From: Isoetes taiwanensis
Taxonomy: Eukaryota > Streptophyta > Lycopodiopsida > Isoetales > Isoetaceae
Assembly: GCA_021234155.1 (NCBI GenBank)
Contig: JAJEKV010000092.1
Location: 3,854,561 to 3,918,560, forward strand
Direction: 5' to 3'
DNA: 64,000 bases
Position numbers and translations under genes: made by a program. The notes under the pieces are model-generated. The model saw nothing but the letters and a program-made list of their open reading frames with translations. It was not told the DNA's origin and did not search any database. Below are positions 24,248 to 35,800 of the stretch, piece by piece. Position 1 is the stretch's first letter; each line of letters begins with the position of its first letter.

Positions 24248-25879
24248 ATGAACAAGGAGCTTCCTATCCGCCGTAAAATCAAATCTATGTAAGTCCCTGT
24301 GGAAACATGTCCAGTTAATGCTTTCTTTATAGATTTTGCGAAGGTTTCTTATTTCTTATTTGTATGCCACTGATTATTATTTCTTATTTCTTATTTGTAT
24401 GCCACTGATTATTGTGTAGATACAACAAAAGGGAGGAAGATTTTGAATCGTTACGGGAGTACAATGACTACCTAGAAGAGGTTGAAGATATAAGTATGAG
24501 TTTTTTTTACATTACTTTCTCCATACGTTTATATCTGACTAATTCTGGCGTCTTTAGTTTTCAATTTGGTATCGGGAATTGACGTTAAGGCGATAGAAGC
24601 AAAGGTTGAAAGGTACAAAGAGGAGAATGCAGATCAAATAGCTGCTTCAAGTGCTAAAAGAGTAATTACAACGTCCTTTACTCTTTGCTTAGGTATACAT
24701 ATTTTGGAACTCTATATGCCTAGCCACACAACAGGTTGTGATTTAATGTGGAGGCAGGGCCTAAGAACACCTTATGCCTATATATTTTACATTTGAGAGC
24801 TTTTAAGTCATCATCTCGACTTCTTCAATCAATGTCTTTGTTCATATAGCAGTTAAATGACCCTGATTCCGCATCTTTTGCATCCATATAAAACTGCATT
24901 AGTCTGCATCATTAAGAATCAACAATGTGTGAATGGTTTTAGAAAGCGTTTTATTAATCCTAGTGATGATTTTCATATATGGAATTTTGAAGTTCTAGTT
25001 TATATTACCTCTTCAATGTTGCTTTTCTCATAATACGCACCTGCTCATTTACTCCTTTTGCATGTTTTAAGCTAAGCATGCGTTCAGCTATCATGTTGTT
25101 CATACTTAGTGCACAGTTGCTCTTTTAATATTTGCCTCATTATGATATTTTCTATTTGCTATTAGTAATCAAGGTATTGTGACGTGATATGCATTGATGT
25201 ATAATCTGCATACCTTTTAGCCATTGGATAGCTAGTGGTGTCTCTTTGACTACCTTTCTTTAGGGTATCATGACGGTAGCTCTTTCCTGGTTCAGCTATC
25301 ATTTTAGACCCTGAAATGATGCATTTATGCTTTGCAAAGCTGGAGCAGGCATTCTTATCCAGTAGTTTTGAAAGAATGTTATTGCCATTAATGACATTTT
25401 TTGGTGTGCTGTATCTGGCCAGAACCTTAGCAATTATGTGTCATACTTCAACATAATGTGTACTTATTTATTTCATACAGGTTGAGGAACTAGCTGCAGC
25501 ACTTCGGCAAGAGCAAGGACATGCAGACATCAAGCCAGTCCACGAGCAGGCGAGTTATTTGAAAACCCGTCTATTCCTTTGTATTTTAGACTGAATCATG
25601 ACATTAACTCCATAATGATTGATTCAGGAAATAGATTCAACTGGCCAACTAGGTGACAATCTGTATGCACCAAATCTTGGAGCATATACACAATCAATGC
25701 TACCAGCTGTTGCTGCTCAACCCATGCCCATAAGTGGAACAGCTTTTAATGAATCCCATGAAGATGAGCAAGCATTGAAAATACGTCAAGAGCGTGCAGC
25801 CAGCGCAGGTGGTTGGACTCGGGATTTTGTTTGGAGAAGAGCTTTGCAAGAAGCTATGAGCAGTTTGTGGGTGGACTAA
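24248..25879 (+). CDS. MAT1: CDK-activating kinase assembly factor MAT1 (plant short form)
   Basis: Five exons read by eye: 24248-24288, 24420-24493, 24558-24661, 25481-25549 and 25628-25879, joining in frame to 179 aa, close to the plant MAT1 length I remember. The N-terminus (ELPIRRKIKSIYNKREEDF) and EYNDYLEEVEDIIFNLVSGI match the MAT1 core. A coiled-coil-prone helix follows (IEAKVERYKEENADQI), then a linker and the C-terminal WTRDFVWRRALQEAMSSLW. The N-terminal RING of animal MAT1 is absent, as expected for plants. Family role: MAT1 stabilises the cyclin H-CDK pair and anchors CAK to TFIIH in the nucleus. Start: ATG 24248, the first in frame after a TGA at 24230. Intron 4 has a GC donor (CAG|GCGAGT at 25550) with a normal AG acceptor; all other introns are GT-AG. 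Confidence 0.9.
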
Positions 25880-25881
25880 TC

Positions 25882-26045
25882 ATGAAGACAGCATATAGAC
25901 TCAAGTAACAAGTGTGCTGTTTGAACAATTTTACTGCCAGAGAATAGTTTCATCAATCAGGCTATGAAGACAGCATATAGACTCAAGTAACAAGTGTGCT
26001 GTTTGAACAATTTTACTGCCAGAGAATAGTTTCATCAATCAGGCT
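25882..26045. repeat. 82-bp tandem duplication in MAT1 3' flank
   Basis: Two identical 82-bp units (25882-25963 and 25964-26045) start 3 bases after the MAT1 stop codon, beginning ATGAAGACAGCATATAGACT. The 3' UTR therefore carries a perfect recent duplication. Confidence 0.9.
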
Positions 26046-26332
26046 CAGAATGCAAGACAAGGAAGCAAATACAGGTTAAAAGATATCTCAAAAGCTTTAT
26101 AGCGACTTAGATGAGTTAATTCTTTATTTTGCCTGAAACTTTTTTTTTTTTTGTTCTTTTCAAGAATTTGTGTTTACTGCTTTCAACATTTATTTTCTAG
26201 AACAAGCATCTAGACCAAATCCTTGCATGAAAATTTCGAGAATGGATGAACTTGCAAGAATGATGAGAGGAAAATGCATGCACAGACGATGGCTCAATAT
26301 TAGCGATTCTTATAAGCTCTGAAACACTTGAA

Positions 26333-26485
26333 AAGATGCAAAGACAGGAAAGAAAAGCTTTAGTAGCATCTTGAATGCCTTGAGGATCTCCTTCGTGCGA
26401 GGGTAAAAGGATGCAAAGACAGGAAAGAAAAGCTTCAGTAGTATGTTGAATGCCTTGAGGATCTCCCTCGTGCAAGGATAAAAGG
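26333..26485. repeat. 75-bp diverged tandem duplication
   Basis: GATGCAAAGACAGGAAAGAA recurs at 26333 and 26408, with matching sequence through TGCCTTGAGGATCTCC and GGTAAAAGG or GATAAAAGG. A few differences separate the copies. No gene is seen from 26046 to 27277. Confidence 0.8.
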
Positions 26486-27277
26486 TTGGAAGGGCTTGAG
26501 GCAGTACATGGTTGGTAGATTATACATAATGAAGTCACTAAGGCATATAAAGCATAGTGGATCCGCCTTTCTTTGTCATTGCATTTCTAAATATTTCAGA
26601 TGTAAAGGAATCTACAACAGATGCATAAACATATCATGTTGTTATGTGGTGTAGATGGATAAGAACAAGTTAAGATCTTGACTCAGTTGGACAGAGTCTA
26701 TATAAATCTTTGAGGCATACTAATGTACCACTTCATGTGCATTCCTAAGAATTTTACATATATGTTTATAAAATCTGAAGCCTGTCCTGGTATTTAGTTA
26801 TCATAGAACTGTCCTGGTATTTAGTTGGCATAAACTCTTGTGGATTTTCACAGGCATTTTTGCCATAACAGGTCTGGTTCATTTGTAATCTCAGATCACA
26901 CTAAATTCAAGCCATTGATACCTTTCCCATGTCACATTTCTATATCTCAACTATGATCAGAAGATTATTTACCAGTCTTGGATCTTTACATAAGCACTGC
27001 AGATTTCGCTATCATAGTGATTACCAATGTACAAACGGAATATCTTTAATGGGGGTATCTTTGTTTCCACTGGTACAGTAGTCTACATTTTTTGTTGTGT
27101 CCACTTTGGACGGCGCCATCAAGAGAGGTCATCAGGGCTGCCAATGTTGAGGAGGTAAATGCTTTAGGATACACTAACTTCTCTTTTTACTGATGATAGT
27201 AACCATGCCAGTTATCCAGATGACAGTATACTCCAAATATGTGTACCATTTGTTATCTAGAAAAGTGTATCGCTTGT

Positions 27278-27923
27278 TCAGGACTTGAAGAATGACCTAG
27301 AGATGTCTTGGTACTTCATCCATGAATAAGCCCGACGTCTATAGAGATTTGTTGCACAAATACTGAGTAGACATAAAGAATGGTTGACATTGGTGGGAGA
27401 AACCCATAGCATTCCTGGGTTCCAGTGCATGCTGAAACTGTTTCTTTCAGGCTCAAGTATAGGATGCTGGTGTCTGTGATATATAGGTCCCATCCACTGT
27501 GTCTTAAGGTAAGGCAAAATTCTCTTGGCTGTTACCCTAGGATTTTGCATGAATCTACTGACCTGCCCTACTGCAAAAGTGATTGTCAGGGTGTGTGATG
27601 GTAAGGTAAATTTATGAATGAACACGTTGCCTGTAGAGAGTTGTGTCACATGATTATCCTTCTGAATGCATTATAATTTTAGTACCCTGTTTGTAGGGAG
27701 TGATAGATGGTCTGCAGTCATGCGTATAAAATCTGTCTAACAGCTCCTTAATATATTTAATCGAAGTCAACTGGACAGATAACGGAATGTTGTAACATCT
27801 CAAAACCAAGACAGAAGCGAAGCAGTCCAAGATCACAAATGTTGCATCGACTTGTGTTTTAATATTATTAATCTCATGATATCCTAATAACATTGTATCC
27901 TTAGTATTTGTTTGGTGAAGCAT
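27278..27923 (-). pseudogene. Ty1/copia reverse transcriptase C-terminal remnant
   Basis: The minus strand encodes TSIKYIKELLDRFYTHDCRP and STPYKQGTK-like sequence, then ITFAVGQVSRFMQNPRVTAKR and LPYLK. These are copia RT-to-RNase H connection motifs, with stops and a shift between frames. The stretch around 27735-27790 is also present, interrupted by a MITE, at 29040-29080 plus 29793-29830, so two copies of this copia fragment exist. Confidence 0.8.
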
Positions 27924-27965
27924 AAGATTATAGGTAAAAGCATCTTTGGTGTCAAGTGAGACTAA

Positions 27966-28259
27966 GGGCTAGTTTGAATAATCCGCCCCCCTTGTAGTAT
28001 CCGGCCTGTGCAGCGGTTGAAGCAGATGCCCCCGCCTTTGAACAAATCTGGCCCCCCTTTGAGCGAATCCAACCCCTTTGCCGCCGATTTAGCACGGTAA
28101 AAATTACCAAACATAAGTCTTTTTGAACAAATCTTGGGCGATCATGAGTAGAGTGGGGGTCGGATTTGGGAGGATTAGTTCAATGGAGAGGGCCGGATAA
28201 TATAGTAGCGGCACAGGCCGGATACTACAGTAGGGGGGGCCGGATTATTCAACTATCCC
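27966..28259. mobile_element. MITE with direct-repeat flanks
   Basis: Terminal inverted repeats: left GGGCTAGTTTGAATAATCC, right complement GGGATAGTTGAATAATCC. They extend through a G/C run and GTAGTATCCGGCCTGTGC. AGACTAA flanks it directly at 27959-27965 and 28260-28266 (7 bp; ambiguous to 9). No coding capacity. The superfamily is unclear, probably hAT- or Mutator-like. Confidence 0.75.
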
Positions 28260-28260
28260 A

Positions 28261-28375
28261 GACTAAGGTGATAGCATTAGAGTATATACAAAATCTTGTA
28301 AGCATTAGAGTATATAGACTAAGGTGATAGCATTAGAGTATACACAAAATCTTGTAAGCATTAGAGTATATATAC
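28261..28375. repeat. 56-bp tandem duplication
   Basis: GACTAAGGTGATAGCATTAG begins at 28261 and again at 28317, with nearly identical sequence through CTTGTAAGCATTAGAGTATA. It starts at the MITE target duplication. Confidence 0.85.
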
Positions 28376-28706
28376 CTAACTCCTGGCCACAATTTAATCC
28401 TGAAATTCCCATTTGGTACAACATGATCCTATGTTGCTAATGCCAATGGAGACCATGCTCCTTTGGTGTTTATTATGCATTCTCATGTACTTGCTATAAA
28501 TTCTCCATGAATCCTTGCAGAAATGCAGCTAAATGATCAATGATGGACCTCCATTTTCAGTTTGATCAGTCTATGGATTTGGATTTGCTGGGACAACAAC
28601 GTTGATTTGCAAAACGTATTCAAAGTTGGACAACTTAGAAGGTAAGCAATGCATCTGTATAACATCGAAGCCCAATAGGTTCGGTAACTCTAGAGGTCGT
28701 AAAGAA

Positions 28707-28865
28707 CAGTTAAGTGTTGTTCTGCCCTCTCGTCCAATCCTATGCCGCCATGTGGCGATTTTCACATTCATTTCCAAGAAGTACAGTAACAAAATAGTCT
28801 TTTTTGGCGATTCTCTGCTCTAGCCATTGGATGGCTGACACGTGGCGCAGAACAACACCTAACTG
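28707..28865. mobile_element. Small MITE, about 159 bp
   Basis: The left end CAGTTAAGTGTTGTTCTGCC is inverted at the right end (complement CAGTTAGGTGTTGTTCTGCG). The interior has no coding capacity. No certain target duplication was seen. Confidence 0.55.
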
Positions 28866-29080
28866 GGGCTCCGTGCTACCGCGCGTCGCCCTGTTTCCAC
28901 AGCAGGAAAGCCCACTAGTGGGTTTTCCTATATACATATATCCCGTTTCCAAGTCGCTTGGTCTTGGTTCATTCGAGTTGCATGCATTCGGATGATAGAC
29001 ATAAAGTGTAGAAACAAAGAAGCAGCTTCTTAGGATCACACACCTTAATCTATCTAATAACAACTCCTTAATATATTTAA

Positions 29081-29792
29081 GGAAAATTTACCAAAATAAC
29101 CTTAATTGTTGACTTAATTCCCAAAAAGCCCTTTGTATTTTTGAGATTCCCAAAATGTCCTTAATTCTTAAGTATTTTTCCAAATAGCCCTTTGTATCTA
29201 AAAAATCACCAAAAAGCACGTATTTACATAGAGGATCATTTTTTGTAGAGGAAGTGTTTCTTAGACAATAATTTGAAAAATAAATTTAGAAAATCATTAT
29301 GACAAAAATATGCAACAGAAATGTCAAATAGGATTTCTGCAACTGCATTCATTATATCCCGGCATTACCACGTGTGCACTTGTACACACACTTTTCTCTA
29401 TCCACGTCTTTTGTCTTATCCCGTTTTCTTTTAGGCATGTCAGGACGACATGTTGCAGGAGATAGCGTTTTATTATTTAAATTTCAAAATTTGGAGGATA
29501 AATAGCTCCAGCATATGAATAGCAAAATGAGCTCTTCAAGTAACCTGGATGGGTATGAAGCAGCTTTTCTACAAGATGCCCACAAAGCTTCTCCTTCAAT
29601 ACGATTTTTGTAAAAGCATTAGATTAGTTGTCCCATCATTTTTAGTATGATAGGCTTATCTCTAGTGATTTTTAAATTACAAAGGGCTATTTGGGAAAAT
29701 ACTTAAGAATTAAGGGCATTTTAAGAATTTCAAAAATACAAAGGGCTTTTTAGGAATTAAGTCAATAATAGGGTTATTTTGGTAAATTTTCC
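29081..29792. mobile_element. 712-bp MITE with long TIRs and 9-bp target duplication
   Basis: Arms of about 140 bp: the left starts GGAAAATTTACCAAAATAAC and the right complement starts GGAAAATTTACCAAAATAAC; the arms stay similar to about 29222 and 29655. Direct repeats TATATTTAA at 29072-29080 and 29793-29801 give a 9-bp target duplication, fitting a Mutator-type element. It sits in a copia fragment whose uninterrupted paralogue has a single TATATTTAA at 27752-27760. Confidence 0.9.
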
Positions 29793-29801
29793 TATATTTA
29801 A

Positions 29802-30995
29802 TCAGAGTCAACTAGACAGATATGGAATGTCTATACCTTTTTTTTTTGTTATACTTAACATTTTGTTATTATGATTTTGTTATACTTATTATTTTGTTAT
29901 TAATTTTTTGTGTCTATACTTATGTCTCTTTTACATTAGAAAACATGGTTATTATTTTTTGTGTCTATACTTATGTCTCTTTTACATTCTCACAGTGGCC
30001 ATATCTAAGAAACAAGGGTTGTCAAGATAGCCGCAGTTGTGCTTAGAACAGATGAGACAATTAGAAAATTGCTTTGCCAGATTTCAATGCTTGTAAATGT
30101 TCTCCAGGTTATAGATTTAAGACAACAATCATCGATAAATCTATTTTCTTTCATGCTTTTTCTGTAAATTATCTACAGATTGTGCTTTCTTAGCAGATGA
30201 TAAAGCCTAAAATGAGAGCCAGACATAAATCATCTGTCCATGCATTCACAAGTAAATAATCAAACACATGCATTCAGCCTGATTATGACTCTCAATACCA
30301 CCATACTGATGTAAATACTGAATATCCAAACCAGCCCTTCAAAAAACTGTTTTCCTTATATATTAAACGCAGATCCTATTAGTGTCATAAGCTATTGAAT
30401 CTTTATGTAAAGTGTATCTTCTCAAAATGCAGCCAGCATTTTTGTATAAAAAATAAGCATATTGTTTACTGCTTATACCTTAAAGATCCAGAAATGAGAG
30501 GAAGCAGAATAAAACAAAGTCATTGGAACCCTTTACCATGATGACTTCTAAATATAATCACATGCACAACTTGGACATAATAGTAGCTTTGCAATCTTCC
30601 TCTTCATGTTCTTAACCCTCAAGTTCATCACAAAACTCTTAGACAACAGAAAGCACAAAGGGAAGAGATTACCCGTACCTGGAGCCATTCAATACAATGT
30701 TAGCCAAGAACATGGGTGACATTGCAAGGGCCAAAAGGTACATAGGGTAATATCGGCTTATGGCCTGTTACCTTTTGTACCTTTTGTCCAAGCACAACAA
30801 TAATGCAAACTATATACAATAACCATAAAAAAAAACTCAAAAACTATTTGTATATGATAGCTCAGACCCGTGTAGAGAGGCACTAGACCTCACAAATGCT
30901 ATAGCCTTATGAAACCTCATTCATATGGCACTAATATTATTCACAAAGCATCTTCCTTTTGGATATATTGAACAGAGAATTTAAAAGTTTTTTAC
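29802..30995. other. AT-rich spacer
   Basis: A short duplication of TTTTTTGTGTCTATACTTATG occurs at about 29905 and 29955. A small inverted repeat around GGCCAAAAGGTAC / GTTACCTTTTGTACC lies at 30730-30785. No gene recognised. Confidence 0.3.
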
Positions 30996-31163
30996 CTGTA
31001 TTTCGTCCTGACCAGACTCAAACTCTTCATCAGGTTGTGTTTCAGGCACAAATCCGTCAGGTCCTCCTTTAGGATAATTGTTACTACATCTGGGCAATAT
31101 TTCTACCTTGGGTGGCTCTGTCTTTCGCAGTCTTTTTCTTTTCTTTGTAACTCCTTTACCTTT
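30996..31163 (-). CDS. Orphan exon, 56 codons, unrecognised
   Basis: On the minus strand an acceptor (CTTAG) precedes 56 open codons ending at a GT donor (CAG|GTAAAA). The peptide starts with a basic block (KKRKRLRKTEPPK), then EILPRCSNNYPKGGPDGFV, and ends acidic (QPDEEFESGQDEIQ). Sharp splice-like borders and balanced composition suggest a real exon, perhaps of a nuclear protein, but I find no neighbouring exon and cannot name it. From 31164 to 32276 I see nothing else clear. Confidence 0.35.
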
Positions 31164-32276
31164 CTAAGGTTGCTGGAAAGGCCATTCTGGAATCTCCTCT
31201 ACTGAATTTGATGCATTATCTTGTCTCAGACACCTTATGAACTTACATTGCAACTTTCTAGTTTTTTCGGGTCCTCGGGTCTATAAGTTTTAATATTATT
31301 ATATGTATGGAAATTTTTGTACATAAGTGCCGCTCTCACATTGAAAAGATGCTTCCAACAATTTGCATCCTTCGGGAGAAACGAGTAAGCAACTTAATAT
31401 GTTGAAGCCTAATTTCTATAGAACGTTTGGGTGGTTTGTTTCTTGTACCGTTTTTCCAATGATCTTTTTTGCAGAGTTATGAAATTTGCATGTTTTTGGG
31501 GGCCGTCTGATAGCTACTGAATGGACACAGATGAAAAGATAGATGTATTTTTGTTTAGGAATTGTCCACAAGAACATGCAATTCGTAAATTTTATCATTG
31601 AAGCAGTTTAACCATGGCAGTGAAACTGGTTTAGTTGGTCTTTCATCTGTTTTAAGAATGTGAAGGTGTTAATGCTGCAAAAAGCACCAAGCGAGTGCAA
31701 TATAGAATTCTGCGAGACCAGATTGCTAAGCCTCTGCGGACAAGTTTTACATGCATTTGGAAAACCAGTTTTCTTCAAAACCACTAGCACCATTAATCTT
31801 ACTGCTTTTTCCACTCACTTCTGAAGGTCTCTAGCAGAAATCCTATTGGTGTGAGTGAGAAACCTGGGATGGACCGACTGAGTATAAAGTGCACATCTTT
31901 TTTGAGTACAGATACTTTCATAATCACTTGCAAAGTCACTAGTCAAGGAGGGATTCAAATAACATTTTAACATAAGTTGTTGATGCATCTTTATCGTCCA
32001 AATCTTTTGTTGTTATAACACTGTACTCCTCTGTTAACTTGTTGGCCCGATAGGGTATACTTCTGTACTGCTGCACAGTCTGAAATTTCCTCCATAAATA
32101 ACAAATATTAATGCAGTAAATTAGTTTGTTGTTCTCATTCTATTACATTCTTTTTACAGAGAATGTGGTTGCCTAGGATATTTTTCTCATAGCTTGCATG
32201 GCATGCAAATAAGAAATCCCTTCTTTATATCTCCACCCCCTTCATATAATCCATCACTATATGTTTTTACTCTTAG

Positions 32277-32331
32277 GTATTGCTGAAGCTGTGATAGAGG
32301 CTCAGAGACTGGAGGTGACATGCATCACCAG
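32277..32331 (+). other. Possible orphan exon
   Basis: A 55-nt open segment encoding about IAEAVIEAQRLEVTCITR lies between a pyrimidine-rich TTTTTACTCTTAG acceptor and a GTATAA donor. It is isolated, so weakly supported. Confidence 0.2.
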
Positions 32332-32565
32332 GTATAAAGCATGAATTAATTAATTAGAGAAATTTGGAATTCTCGTTTAGCATGAAATAGGTTCTTGGTT
32401 AGCCATATAGTGCAGAAACTACTAGCAACTGAGTAAAAGTTGGCATTTTTTAGTACAAATTCTACCAATGATTCGGCGTTGTTCAGAAATACAGTTTTTA
32501 CTGCTCATGTAAAGGTCCATCGTGAGTAGAATGCAGTAGTATGGAATGCTCTATGTTATCGCAAG

Positions 32566-32731
32566 AATCGCGAACGCGATCTTTCGCAGTTGAAAAGAGA
32601 CAAAATAATGAGCCTTTTATTAACACCATATGAGAGCATTACGTACTGGAAAGGTGCAGTGGAGTAGGCATAGCACAAACATTTCACTATTTAAAGCTTT
32701 GTATTTGCCATAGAGGATCGCGGCCGCGATT
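32566..32731. repeat. Two palindromes GATCGCGGCCGCGATC-type, 3' flank of ParB-methylase gene
   Basis: 32566-32581 reads AATCGCGAACGCGATC and 32716-32731 reads GATCGCGGCCGCGATT. Both are near-perfect 16-bp palindromes, just beyond the stop of the leftward gene. They match the cluster in the central promoter region and may mark the element's left end. Confidence 0.75.
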
Positions 32732-32846
32732 ATTTTCAACATTAAACATGCACCAAGTAATAGTAAAGACAAAAAGATACGGTAAAACATATTCCTGAAA
32801 CAAAAATTTCCATTGAAGGATGTAATGTACAATAGGGATGCAATTA

Positions 32847-35800
32847 TCATTCTTGTGATTGTGTTTCAGATACACTATCAGGTATCACACCCAATTCATT
32901 GGCAATGCGGATGACATGCGCTCTACCCAATTCCATAGCTTGTGTTGTGTCCATCTCTGAATAACCTGTGACCTTTGGAATCTCAACGCCCATGGCATTT
33001 GCGATGTGCTCCACATGTGAATCAGGCTCCACATTTTCACTATCGCCTGCACTAATCACGCCTATAAATTCCTTCTCCGACTCAGTAGCAATCTCGTGTG
33101 GATGAAAGATCTTCGGCTTCTTGCAGGGTACCTGATGCTCTTGTGTCCCAACAGACTCATCTTGGTCTGTTTCCATGTGCTGTACGCCCACGTATTCAAA
33201 CCTAGATTCGCCTGTCAAGAATGGCATATACACATCAAGCTTCTGGTTTAGTGCCCCTAGTTTTTGGAAAGTAGGTTCGAGGGCTTCAATACCTTTTTCA
33301 GTCGCTTCCAGCAATCGCTTTGTTTCTTGCATTCTCTCCTCGTAGCCTTGAGCATCGAGGTTATCCAAAATGACATCCAACCCTGATATATCTGTCTTTT
33401 GGGTAATACTGATGTCGGGCAGCAAAGGATTAGCCTCTGCATTCTCTGCTTTCTCCTCTTCTTAAGATTCCCCAGTAGTTTGACTGGCCATTTTCTCAAG
33501 CGTTTCCAAGAAGGACCTCAAGAAACGGCACACTTTACCTGAACTTTCAAAGGCTACGCTCTTTTTGCCTTGCATAAGAGCGACACGAGAAGCTGTCCCA
33601 GCCGAAAAGAAATCCAGGACGCAACCGTCAGTGGGCACCAGCTGATCAACAATATAATAGGCATATGAGGTTTTCAGCTGGCATTTCAATACAAGATCTC
33701 CTTCCATTGCTGCCCATTTGTATCTTGGTTTGCCTGTAAAAAGAGTTTGAAACTTCTTTTTTATCTTGTCATCGGCATCCTCATTACCTGTTAGCAGCAT
33801 TGGAGGCAATGGTGTTTGCTTAGGAGCCTTGCTGTGTGGAGATAGACGAAGCTCCAGCTCAGGTTGCAGAGGTGCTACACGAACGTCACTCCTGTTAATG
33901 CACATATGACTAATATAATACTGATATTCTTTCACCCTTCGTTTGCTCTCCCAACCCATTTCTTCATAAGAACCCAAAGACATGTGGCCACCTCCCTAAA
34001 TTTGTTTCCGACTGTACAAGCAATTGGGCAAATTCACAGAGCGCATAATAATAACCAAGTGATAAACTTTTGCAGTAGTCATGGTAGCTATCCTTGTAAA
34101 AAGGTCTGTGTATTTCTTGCAATCCCACACCTTGTTCATCCCTCGGATGTCAATAAATATCAATGTGGCATTCTCTGACACTGGGGAGGAAGTAGGGATG
34201 CCATCCTTTGTCACTGCTATGACAATATTTTTCTTTTCTTTTCTTTTCTTTTTCTAGCCTCTTCTGGCTTTAGAATATTTCTGATTGGCTCCAGAAAGGC
34301 TACAGGTAGGTTACCTAGTGTATGATCCTTGTTATAGTTAGCCTTCACATACTCTGTATCAGTATCTGATATATCAAGTATTCTCTGTTCAGTCAAATCA
34401 GAAAAAGCCTGAAGCAATTCCTCGAAGCTATCGACATCCTTTTGCAGCAAATTTGTGGCATAAGATAAAATTTCGCGCCTCATAAAAGTGAGGGTTCTGA
34501 TGTCAGTTGCCCGTTGTTTGCAATCAAATCTCCCGCTATACCCTGCCTGCACCTTTAAATACGTCTTGCCTTCTATTATTTCATCGAGCAGCTGTGACAT
34601 CTCTGCATTCGACATACCTCGTAGCAAACGAAGCCAGGTCTTGTTAAAGAAGTCTTTGGACGGCTTGTCCGGAAACTCACCATGGTCGTCACTGAGCTTA
34701 CGGTTCACCCACAGTCCGGCAACTTCCATTAACTTCTTGAAAACCTTCTCGTCCATAAAGATGAATTGTTTTTCATCTGCACTTTCAAAGTGGTGGTTGC
34801 AATTTCATGGAAATCCTGCAGAAACAAAGGTCATCAAGATCGCGGCCGCGATGTTGGTGAGTAGAAAATGAAGAAATACCTTCCAAGCTGAACTCGTAGC
34901 AGTCCCTATCGGTCCTTGTGGAGGACAGCCATAAGCCTTGTGCTGACGACGAAGTTGTTGCAGTTTTTCAATTAGTGGCTCTCTGTAGACGGTATTTGCA
35001 ATTACTTCGTTGCATTGAATGCTCAATTCTATATATTCCTTGTATGTAAGATTTCCGTTGAGCACTCTCGATCTTCTTCTAGCATATACTTTAGCAAATT
35101 CTAGTTGCTGCTCCAACTGGCCAACGACCGAACAAAGGAGTTGTGCCGCGCAAATACTGTGGTTGCCAGAAATAATGTAAAATTTCTTGCCCTTTAAATC
35201 CTCTGGATTGCTCCATGTCACCCTCCTCCTGAAAAAATGGACAACCATCAAGTCATATCTAAACAACGAATGTCCAAAAGATAAAGAATCAGTTACCTGG
35301 TAATGGGGTCAAATGGCACGACGTCAGCAGGCGTGAGGACCTCTGTTGGGTATGTCTTGAAGCTTTTAACCAGAGTTTGAACATGGTCATTTGAGCGCAT
35401 TCGGTGTGTCAGGTTTGCTGGTGCAGGTTCACAATCAAAAATAGAAATCTTGGTAAACCAGTTAACCCCTAAGGGGTAAAACCGTTTAAACTGTTCAAGC
35501 TTTTGAGTGGTCTGCTCTGCCATCTGCTTCCGGATTGAACTTCAACTCGATTGGAATGGCAGGTGCGTTTGGCCATGTCAACAACTTAGTAGAAGAGGCT
35601 TCCGTAATAGATGGGGGGGTTTGAGAATTGCTGGACTGCGGGCTATCGTCAGTGCTCAGATTTCGAAGGTTTATTTTGAAAGTAGTAAATTTTTTTGGAA
35701 TAAATCCACCACAGGTAGTGCTATCTGGGGCCTTTAAAGCAAGAGGAAGAGTAGGGTTAATAATACCGGAGGGGTTTATGGTGGATTGTGGTTCTTCAAC

